From Odontocerum albicorne (taxonomy: Eukaryota; Arthropoda; Insecta; Trichoptera; Odontoceridae), in NCBI GenBank assembly GCA_949825065.1, contig OX463862.1, positions 19,089,118 through 19,153,117 of the forward strand: 64,000 nt of DNA, written 5' to 3'. How positions within the stretch are numbered: the stretch's first letter is position 1; the number at the start of each line of letters is the position of its first letter. Positions 46,501 to 58,500 of this stretch are shown here, one piece after another. Under the pieces are notes generated by a model. That model was not told where the DNA came from, made no database searches, and saw only the letters and a list, made by a program, of their open reading frames with translations. A program made the translations under genes and the position numbers.

Positions 46501-49500
46501 GAGAGGAAGACAAAGAAAAGTATGGTGGATCAAGTGAATGATATTTTGAAAAAATGAAAAGTAGAATGTCAGAGAAATCGAAGAAGTTGTATGAGAAGAT
46601 GGATGGATGTAGAAGAGGCTAAAGATGCGTGTCGAGATAGGAAGTATGACGCTCTGTCCTCTCTACTCATCCCGACAGGGATATGGGGTATGTATGTATG
46701 TATGTTAATAAGTAATGTAAATAAATATAAATAATGATTTGAATTTTGTTGACTACTTTATTTACTTTTGTTACTGTTACTGGTGGTTGGAAGCTTCCTT
46801 TATTTACTTTTGTTACTGTTACTGGTGGTTGGAAGATATTGCCACATAGCAATAAGCCCGTCAAGTTGTACTGTATGCAATGAAAGTGGAGTAGATACGT
46901 TTCAATACAATATATACGTTTCAAGAAAATTCACGTAAATTGAAATCACGCAAATTGAGACAAGAGAAACTTATACAAAATTATGAAACCATCATCATCC
47001 TATCATGTAGCTCATGACAGCATTGTGACTCATGATAGCCTCTGATGACTCCTCTCCATCCATCCCATCCCTCCAGTAGTCCAGTTTAGTCTTTCACTTG
47101 GTTAGTTCAACGCATTGAGATTCTTCCTCTTGTGTCATCCTTCCACACCTTCAGTAATCACAAACCTCTCCAAACTGTCTCCTTGGCCACGAGCAATGTG
47201 CCTAAGGAATCGGAGGACTTATATTGTTGACAATCTGTCGTTGATTCTCAGTTCTTCGAGAATGGAGGCATTAATTCTCAAGAGTCCAAGTCTCCACGCC
47301 ATACATGAATATTACGAAAATGAGAGACATAACTAGGTGCATTTTCGTCGTGATAGTGATAGTTCCGCTCTTCCATGTCTTTTCCAGCCTTGACATCATA
47401 TTGCCATTTCAGTTATGCTTTTTACCTCAGCCTTGCATCCTCCATTGTTGGCCTATAAAAATTCACATGAATCAAACTGCAGAACTCGTATAAAAGTCGA
47501 ACAGAGCTACCATAAATTTTGCTAAAAATGAATAGATAAAAATATAATGAAACATTTTGATTTATTGATGGTAAAATTAAGTGAAAAAATGTATTACTTA
47601 TTTATGTTTCTAATCTACTTCTCTGCCGCGACTCAGTGCTATAAAATGCTGATTGAGGCGAGTGCACAGTCGTCGGGATGTATAATTGTTATAAAATGGC
47701 ATTGTATAAATGTTATACAATTACAAAACAAAATTCAAATATGTAATGAGAAAAAGGTCTTGAAAATATTTTTTCTTAATTGTGTTAGGGCGAAACTGTA
47801 TAAATCGAGGGATATGTGTATTGTATTACACTTGTATCCAGTACAACTTGGTAGGTTTATTGCCATGACAATCCCTTCCAATCAGTCAGTAAGATGTTAA
47901 ACAAACCAGGGATATGTGTATTCTATTACACTTTTATTGTATCCAGTACAACTTTGTAGGTTTATTGCCATGACAATCCCTTCCAATCAGTCAGTAAGAT
48001 GTTAAACAAACCAGGGATATGTGTATTTTATTACACTTTTATTGTATCCAGTACAACTTGATAGGTTTATTGCCATGTCAATCCCTTCCAATCAGTCAGT
48101 AAGATGTTAAACAAACCAGGGATATGTGTATTCTATTACACTTTTATTGTATCCAGTACAGCTTTGTAGGTTTATTGCTATGTCAATCCCTTCCAATCAG
48201 TCAGTAAGATGTTAAACAAACCAGGGATATGTGTATTCTATTACACTTTTATTGTATCCAGTACCACTTTGTAGGTTTATTGCCATGTCAATCCCTTCCA
48301 ATCAGTCAGTAAGATGTTAAACAAACCAGGGATATGTGTATTCTATTACACTTTTATTGTATCCAGTACAACTTGATAGGTTTATTGCCATGTCAATCCC
48401 TTCCAATCAGTCAGAAAGATGTTAAACAAAACTTAAGTGAAAACTAAAATGGAACTTGTTTGTACCTTCAACGCCTGGGCTGGAAGACAAATGTCTTATC
48501 AACTAGGCCACTGAGATTGTATGACTCAATGACTCTGTTTGTCATCGAGGTGGGTGATAGTTCAGTGTTCTACTTCAAAGCTTACCTGACGTGTCATAAA
48601 TACCATGCTCAGAGACGTAGTCAGGCGTCATTCCTCTGAGTGCAACTTGTCGACGATTCTCTCCTTGCACCGCGAAATGTGGTGTTTTTACAAAAGTGTG
48701 ATAGTCTAAATTAAGTTGCGAAATTGTTCACAGGTATGACAGTGCCCACGGACGTTCCCGCATCGACTACTATGGAGGTATGGTGAAGACCTACCAGATG
48801 TCTCCGGCTGCCGTAGGAAATTTTGGGTACTCACTGAAGCTGGCGCCTGTCACCACGGAGACTCAACTCAATGTGGCCACCTGCCTCAGGGTTAACGGAA
48901 GCAGTGATATGCCTGTAGATATCCAGGGTATTCTACCGGACTTGCAGGGGTTTAAATATTTGAGTAAATATTTTTTATTTGTTTTCTTATAATGTACGGT
49001 TCAAAAATACATATTACAATATAAGCTCATCAATATCAAACACAAGATGTTATAAAGTTAAAACATTAACACGTTTTATATAAATGAGGTCCATCTACAG
49101 GTGTTCCGAGCAGCTCACAGGGTACAGTGGTTATTTAATATCAAGTGGAGCATTAATTGAATGTCGCTACATATGCGTAGGGGGTCTTTTGCGCCAATTC
49201 TCCATCTTAAGAGGCTCTCTTCATCTACCCACGTGGGTGCGTAGGCGATTAAAAGGCCTCCATATGGCCAGTGGTAGACGAGTATCTTACCAATTAGGGT
49301 CACAGAGATCATCAGTTTATGGAGCATTAAAAATAATAAATACTTCCAGGTACGGAAACAATTCACGGTGAACATGCCCAGAAATGGAGATTAGAGACTA
49401 TCATTGAAGATAAAGTGAACAAGTACACCATGTGGATCAAGTTCAAGAAGCCGTTGGGCAAGATGGCTGCTTCTGTTGCCATTCCTGTCAGGTTAGTACA

Positions 49501-52500
49501 TGCTATTCATTCCTATCAGAATAGCACCACTCATTTCCCGTCAGGTACACTTGAATACTTATGCTGTGTCCCTTGTGGGGTAACTTTTCTATTCATGCAT
49601 ACGACTTTTGCCCCCTTCACATTCATACATCTCGTCATGCACAATCTTCTATTATTCATACTGCTCACTTTACCTTTCAAAATCTGATCCATTTGATCCA
49701 GCCACATTTTCCTTGAACTCTTTCACATACACCTTGCATTTCTGATTTGTATACTCGCTAAGTCATTCTTTTGTCATTCATTCTCTCCATATGTCCAAAT
49801 CTTCTTAAAGCTCCTCTCTTCATACATACATACCATCACACCATTTCCTTTTCGGGGTAAACAGAAAGAACAAAACACTAGATATCACTTCAGAGTTTAT
49901 AAAATCTCCATATGTACAAATTTTCTTAAAACTCCTCTCTTTTCATACATACATACCATCACATCATTTCCTTGTAGGGGTAAACAGAAAGAACAAAACA
50001 CTAACGAACGCCACAGGTTTGAATCTGGCAGATTCACATCTGGACTGGTTTTACTCTTTGACCATTTTACATCTGAATTAAACATAAAATTGTGCTTATA
50101 AAACGCTGTCTAACATAAGACTGCAGCATGGCTAAACCTGCCAATCATCTTGGAAGTGTAATCTCCTTGCCATCGAACTTTTGGATTTGATCTGTTAAGA
50201 CTGTGTGCTTGCTGAAGTGCAACAGCTTGTACACAATAAACCATGCATAACCATCTTCCGTCCCTCACGTTTTCTCCTCATGCATTGCCTCAGAAGTTAC
50301 CTCGTTTCTTTAATAAATTATGTATAACAAACAAGTTCCCATTTTCCTGATACGAGAAGCTTGGCTTCAATTCTCTACAGGGGATCACGAGGGATAGTCT
50401 ATCAACTCGCATTATACACTCGTGTATTCTCATGTCTTGCATTGTCTCAGATGTTAGATTGTTTTAATAAATTGTATGTAATAATCAATTCAAATATTTC
50501 AGGTACGAGATGCGTGGTTTTAATTCTCTGTTGGGATCCCACTATGACCACTACTATTTGGACTACGAAGAATATGATGTTGATCCAATCTCCCCTGATG
50601 TGTTTTCTATAGACTCCAGTAAGTAATATTAAGAGTTTATATTTATTAAAATACCCTCTTCATTATGTCATGAATGCCGAGATATCATAACATCATAAGG
50701 AGAAGGGTGGCTACAGTATTAGGTTGTACCACATGAAATGTCCGATTTATGGTTATTCATGTTCGCACAAGGGCGAGAGAATTTTCTACAGATGTTTTCC
50801 TGTTTTGTCATTGTTTACTATAAAAAGCAGCTACTTCACTCACAGTTCGTATTTACTTGATATTTCAACAAGGTAGTTTGTTTGTTAACCCTCGAAAATA
50901 TGTTGTCTGCGGAACTAGAGTGAATTATTTTTTTGTTCAAATTTAAATTAGAGCATAGTGCAGCCAAAGCAGAGAGAAACATCAATTCAGCATTTAACGT
51001 GTTCCTCGCGGGAAGCACAAACGCCTGTGATCTGATCTGTAGCATTCCTTTGTGTATTTTACGTAATGTTTAGTTTATCTCCTTTATTTAATGAGTCTCC
51101 TTAAGAGTAATGACTATTATTTATTATCAGAAAATTACTTGAATGTCATGTTTACTTGGTGGTGTAATGGTTCTAAACAAAATACGCGTTTAAACTTAGA
51201 AATTTAAAAAATGCCGAAATTGTGCCGCGCACAGGATTCATGGAATTTGATTTTTAACGCGGTGTACAGGTTAAAGAAGGAACTGTTAATGAACTAATTT
51301 CAAACTGGAAATCTCAGTGTTGAAAATGATCCATGCAGAAGACCCATAACTATCCTAAACAATGATAGATTGAAAGAAATTGTTGAAGATAATCCTGAAA
51401 CTACAATATGAGAACTTGCTGCGCACTTAGGAGTTTCCTCCGTGACAGTTTCCCGTCATTTAGCTGCAATAGGAAAGGTAAAAAAAACTAGAAAAATCTG
51501 TGCCACATGGAAGTTTGTTCATCATTGGTTGTTCAGAACTATAATAACCCATTTTTGGATCTTATCGTCACATGTGATGAATTTTGAGACCTAGAAAATG
51601 TCACAAAATACTAATTATTGTTGTTCTAATTAACGAACTTTTACTGTATTGTATTTTCACAATTAATGTCAGTAATTAATCATAAAATATGCTACTAATA
51701 TGAGCCGATTGCTATTGACACATATATTATGAATTGTTATCCAGAAAGTACTTTTGTATTTCTCGGATGGATAACGTTAGTATAAATTTTTTGTTGCTAA
51801 CTTCATTTTAAATTGGTGAATGTATATTATTATGAAATCTATTAAGATAAGCCCCTTTTTCCAGCCATTGCTACTGAGTTTTTTTTTTGATGTTATTTTA
51901 AAGATTGAGCAAAAAAAGTGTTTTTTGAGTATTTGACGCTTTTTGACTACTACAAAAGAATAAAAAGATACGAATAGTGTACGTTGCGGTAAGTGATTGT
52001 GTGTGTCAAATGTGGTTTGAAAAAAATTATAAAGGTCTGAAAGGCCGATTACCACCGATGATGACCAAATCAAAGCTTTAATGGAAAATAACTAGTGTTC
52101 TACGCAACGAGAGATCACTGAGTTCACGGTGCAATTTTGAATTTGAATTTTATCTAAAAATACTCAATTACAACTCAATATTTTGCATCTCTTAGTTGCT
52201 AGGATGTTGTTACACGGTGGAAAGGTTCCTGTATTATCTTATATGGTATGATGCTATCAAAAGGTGGAAAGGTTCCTATATTAACTTATATGGTATGATG
52301 CTATCAAAAGGTGGAAAGGTTCCTGTATTACCTTATATGGTATGATGCTATCATATTTGCAGGCATGCAGTGCACTGGTTTCCCTGGTCCCGGATCCAAA
52401 CACTTTTACACCTTTAACCCTATGCGGGAGTTTGTGCACCCCATCAACACACAGCATGTGGATGACGAATTCAATCGGTAACACATATTAATTTATTTAT

Positions 52501-55500
52501 TAATTTTTGAACAGCCTAAGCCTCTACGAAAACAGCAGTCAAACAAACATAACTCTCAGTAGAAACACGTAACACGCATTGCAACTGAAATTTTCACGAA
52601 TCTAGATTTAGAGCATCTTTTGTCCAAAGGCAATATGACTGTTTGGCTCCCATGAGATACCGAATTCAATATTGGCAAAAAAGTGTGAAAAATTCAGGCA
52701 GTGGATCATGCGTCGTTATTGCGACAGAAGATTGAGTACTTGAGCTTGCAGGAGGGATAACTCAGTAAAAAATTGTGTCAACTCTTGAATGTGGGACATT
52801 GTGAGATGAACTTTTGATTTACCTTAAATAAACCAGGGGTTAACTTATATGGTACATAAATGTAATTAAGTCTCATAACTTATCAATTTGAGTTCGTAAC
52901 AGGTATTATTAACCACTTAACAGTCGGATTTTTAACACACGACGTAACACAATGACGAACTGGGAACGAATAAATTCTATACGAAAATATATTCCGTTCG
53001 GAGAAAACAAGTTGACACAAGATCTGCCCAAAAGACGCTCGGGAGAAATATTTCCAACAAGTCGAAACAAGATTTGCCCGAACGAAGCTCGGGATCGTCA
53101 GTATAAAACGAAACTTCGTGCCCGAGTCCCGCTCGGGCAAAACTGTCAAGTGGTTAAATAATCAACAAGCAGTAAAAAGCAGCAACCTTTTTTTTTTCAC
53201 TAAGATGCAGGCAAAATCCTAGTTTACCATACTAATGAATGAACTGTAAACATTGTACAAGTAGTGAATGTAAAATCTGGTGATTTGCTATATTTATTTT
53301 TTCTTTTCTTTGATGTTTTAGATTCGTGAACAAACACGATAGGAAATATGAAGACCATCTGGAACACACAAAAAGAAAAGAGGTCTTCAGACAGAACCTC
53401 AGGTGAGATTATTTTATAAATTATCTCCATCAGAGATGGCTTCGAAAGTTGCAGGGCTGAGCACAAAGTTTGGGCATGAAGCCTTCTTATTTTTTTTTAT
53501 ACCTACATCTACGAGAATAGTAAAATTTTGGTAATAAAACAAGTAAAATACATTTTTTGGAAAAAAATATTTTATTTCTCAACATAGTCTCCTTGGTCCA
53601 GCGATTTTCCAATTTTTCATCCCGTCTTATTAAAAATAAGATTTGTCAAACTCGGCAAAAAAGTCATTTACTGCGGTGATAACATCCTGATTCAACATAA
53701 ATTTCTTCCCACCGAGCCAATTTTTTTATTTAGGGAACAGGTAGAAATCGCATGGGACAAAGTCTGGACTATATGGTGGACGAGGAACTATTTGGAAGGC
53801 CAATTCATGCAATTTTGACTTTGCGACTGTTGATTTGTGAGACGACACACTGTCCCGGTGTAAGAGGACTTTTTTGTGCGTCAATCTTGGCCGTTTTTCT
53901 TTCAATTCATCTTTCAAACGGTCTAATAATTCCTTATAATAGGCTCCCGTTATTGTCTTGCCCTTTCCCAAATAGTCTATCTTGACGATCCCTTGACAAT
54001 CCCAGAAAACCGTGTTTATAAACAGTGTTGAAGAATTTAAATGCGTGATGATGATTAATGATTACTGACCTGTATTAATGATTACTGACCTGATTAATGT
54101 ATCTGCACAGTAACTTTTTTTTTCAATAAAAATAAGTCTTGCGACCGTTTTTCTTTTGATTTATCTTTCAAACAGTCCAATAATTCCTTATAATAGGCTC
54201 AAGTTATTGTCTTGCCCTTTTCCAAATAGTCTATAATGATGATTCCTTGAGAATCTCAAAAAAACGTGTTAATTTTCGATTCATTATTCGATACGAGGTA
54301 TTCTGTTTGCTTGGAGTTGACGAAAATTGTCAGGTTATTGAGATGATATGGGCCAGACTTTATTAATAGCTTATTTAATTTTTTATTTTTTTGTTATACT
54401 CGTATACATAGGTCTGTAATATGTAACCGGAATTTGCTCATAGATGGCTGTTCATTTCAGGTCATTAAACATTTCGCTCCATTTCAGGTCATTAAACATT
54501 AGGCAGATTTTTTTCAAGATTCCACTACAACATTTTTTTAAGAATCCTTTTGTTTCAGGTTCATCTACTCTCTTAATCGAGCGAACAAAGGCTTCAGTCT
54601 CAGTGTCAATCACCTAGCTGACCGCACGGACGCAGAGACCCAAGCTCTGCGAGGAAGGCGCTTTTCTACTTATGACAACGGTGCAATGCCCTTCCCTTAT
54701 TCCAGGAATGCCGTAAGGGCGGCCAGCGATGCTCTGCCCAGTGAATTCGATTATAGACTTCTTGGTGCTGTTACCCCTGTAAAAGGTAATTTTTGCTATA
54801 TTATTCTTAGTGTTAATCAATAGGTCAAAAACCAAGTTTATAATAATATACTGCAGAAACAATCTGCCACCCAATTATGTGAATCGTGGTCTAGAAGTGG
54901 TTACTGATTTTACTTAGGCTCCTGTATTACCATCAATGAGGCACATAAAGTTGAGGTGAAACGAAGAACTGGAATTGCGAGAAATGCGATGTCAAAGCTG
55001 GAAAAAATATGGAAGAGCGGAACCATCACAGCGAAAATGCACCTAGTCAAGTCTCTCGTCTTTGCAATATTTATGTACGGCGTGGAGACTTGGTTCTATG
55101 AAAGCAAGCGAGAGCTGTAGAGATATATTTGAAATGTAGTGCTGGAGAAGGATGTTACAAATTGCATGCACGGCAAGATGAACTGATCCATTCACGAGGA
55201 ACTGAGAATCACCAACAAATTGTCGACAATAGGTTTTCGATGAGTCCTCTAATTCTTTGGACACATTACTCGTAGCCGTGGAGATAGTTTTGCGAGGCTT
55301 GTGAACACTGGAGGCATGGAAGGATGACATACAAGAGGAAGAGTCCCAATGCGTTGGGCTGACCAAGTACGAGACACAGCAGGACTTCCCCTAACAATTG
55401 TCCTCCGAACCGTGGAGTGCAGGGAGGGATGGAGAGGAGTCATCAAGTGCTATCATAGAAGTCACAATGCTCAGTCATGAGCTACGGACAGTATGGATGT

Positions 55501-58500
55501 CTGTATTATTTATTTATTAATAAACGGTACAAAATACCTTATAACAATACGTACATACATTCACATCATTTCCATGTCGGGATAGGCCGAGAGCCATACT
55601 TTCCTATCTCTTTATTCATCAACATAGTCTCCTTCAAGAGCGATAAATTCATTCCAACGCTTTCCTAACTATTCTATGCCAGCCGTGTAGAACGATTTAT
55701 CTTTGGTTTCAAAATAGGCGTTAGTTTTGGCAATCACTTCTTCATTGGGGCCAAATCTCTTTCTCTGGCGCATCTTTTTGAGGCCTGCAAACAGCCAATA
55801 GTCGCTGGGGGCCAAATCTGGAAAATACGGTGGGTGCGGAAGCAATTCGAAATTCAACTCATGCAATTTGGCCATCGTAACCATCGACTTGTGACACGGT
55901 GCATTGTCCTAATGAAAAAGAACTTTTTTCTTCTTCATATGGGGCCGTTTTTTTTTGCAATTTCTGCCTTCAAACCCTCCAATAACTCTATGTAATATTC
56001 GCTATTGATGGTTTTTCCCTTTTCAAGATGATCGATGAATATTATACCATGCGCATCCCAAAATACGGAGGCCATAACCTTCCCGGCCGACTTTTGAGTT
56101 TTTGGTAGCTTCGGACGACTTTCACCGGCTGCTCTCCACTCAGCTGACTGCCGATTTGATTCTGAAGTATAGTGGTGGATCCAAGTTTCATCCATTGTCA
56201 CATACCGACGCAAAAACTCCTGTTTATTTCGCGTAAACAGTGCCAAACAGCGCTCTGAATCATCGATGCGTTGTTGTTTCTGTTCCATTGTGAGCGAACG
56301 CGGCACCCATTTCGAAAAAAGCTTTATCATCACCAAATATTCATGCGAAATAGTGTAAACACTACCAAATGATATCTTCAGGATGTCAGCTATCTCACGC
56401 AACTTTACTTTGCGATTTTCCATCACGGTTTTGAGTTTTTTTTTTTATGTTTTCTGGTGTAACAGCCTCATTTGGACGACCAGAGCGTTCAGCATCATTT
56501 GTGTCTGTATGACCGCGTTTGAAATCAGCATACCACCGACAAATGGTTGTTTTCGACGGAGCAGAACCCGGATAACACTTTTCAAGCCATCGCTGAGTTT
56601 TAACGGTATTTTTTCCCATTAAAAAGCAATGTTTTATCAACACACGAAATTCGGTTTTATTCATTGTTTTGAAAATAGCAAAAGTAGCGTCACTAAACCC
56701 ACCGTAACTCAATGACACAATGTCGGAATGTCATGAAAGTTTGACACGTAACTTCTAAAAGTTGGTACTAACTGAGAATGGTATGGATTTGTTATTAGAG
56801 GCACCATCTGTTGGTTAGTCCCGGGAATTGTTAATTGATGTATTATAAAAATATAGAACAACAATAAACACCACACTGAAGAGCTCACATAAACCTCTTC
56901 CACAAGCCATTCCTCTTGCAAGCCCAAGTACTCAAACTCCTGTCGCAATAACAACCACGCTCCGATCGACTGCCTAAATTGTTTTCCTCCCTTTGCCTTT
57001 GGTATTTTTATTTCAATACATTTTTTGTTGTAGACCAATCGGTGTGCGGATCTTGTTGGTCCTTTGGCACCATCGGCGCAATGGAGGGAGCTTTCTTCCT
57101 GCACAATGGAGGACACCTTGTGAGGCTCAGTCAACAGGCTCTTATTGACTGCTCTTGGGGGTACTTATTTTTTTTATTTCATATTACAGTAAAAGTCCGT
57201 TAATTGGAACGAGTATAATTCGTATTAAGTCGTGAAATAGACTTTTCTTTATGAATTCTACTGATTTCTCGAAAAATTGGATATTTCGTTATTCATAATG
57301 TTTTTCTCCAAAAAGGATTTATGAATAATTTGAAATTTTCCATGTAAATCACAAATCCATCTAGTATCCGGTAAGAACAGCTGCAAGTGGTTCAATTTTC
57401 AGGGCTTCCCCTAAATCCAATGTTTCTTTCAATATCGAAATGTATCCATTTTTATCATGTTTTTGGGGAAGCCCACCAAAAAAAATAAGAAAATGATTGA
57501 AAAAGGATATAATAAAATTTCAGCCTTTGTGTAACTTTTCTATAAATTGTGTAACTTTTCTATAAATTAGTGCGACTTTGATTACTTAGGATTTGGAGGA
57601 TTCGTTTCATATGAATTATTACATATCCCTCCACTTTTCTACTTTGTTGGAAGAGAACAGTTTTCTACAGAACAGTTGGAAGAGAACAATTTATGTCATC
57701 ACCACCTACTTAGACCCTCGTTATAAGCACAAGTTTTTTACACCAGTGACCGAGGAAAAGATTTTGAAGATGAGAAACACTGAGGTTGACGTTTTCAGGT
57801 TCTCTTAATTCCGAAGGAGCTAAAAGAATAAGGGGCTAAACAACCTCCGTGACCTGGTGGTAAGACACTTGTCTGCCGATCTGGAGGTTGCGGGTTCGGT
57901 CCCCGCTGGAACCCAGATTTTTTTTAATAGGATTCCAGTCTGGTTAACACTTAGGGCCTATAAAAACATCTTTCCGGTTGGTTGGAAGAGATTGCCACAT
58001 GGCAATAAACTTAATGTGGTCCTTCAGTCAAAATATTTGCCCAAGCCTGTACTATAGAGGTTTAAGCGATAGTAAGTGAACTATGCTCTGAGATCCAGTC
58101 GGTTTCAGCCTGAAGATATAGTTAATTTTAGTCACTACTATCCAGCATCATTATTTGATCATAGTAATCTTCATATCTATCATAACATCAGAGGAAACAT
58201 TTTTTTACTGACTTCTTTATTTTTTTTTAACATGATAAGGAAATAAATTAGAATAATAAAATTAACAGTTTAAAGATATACATTTTTTAACCATATATCA
58301 AAGTTGGTTTAAGCCTACCACTTTCCATCTGTCATTTTTGAAGATTTCGCAAATGATGGATGAGTTAAGAGAGATATTAAACGGCATATAATGATAGGAA
58401 ACAGAGTCAATGGGACACTAAAATATATCGAACTGGACAATACAAAAATCTGCTGAGATGATAGTTCACAATAGTATTTTGGTGTCAATTTTGTGTATGG

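Noticed and set aside
47806..48425. CRISPR-like array of regularly spaced repeats
   Set aside because: The whole 105-bp unit is repeated with no variable spacers, in an insect intron; it is a tandem repeat.
57848..57920. Possible tRNA gene with A and B boxes
   Set aside because: No clean acceptor stem or anticodon arm folds, and a repeat body found elsewhere in the window follows directly, so it is a SINE head.
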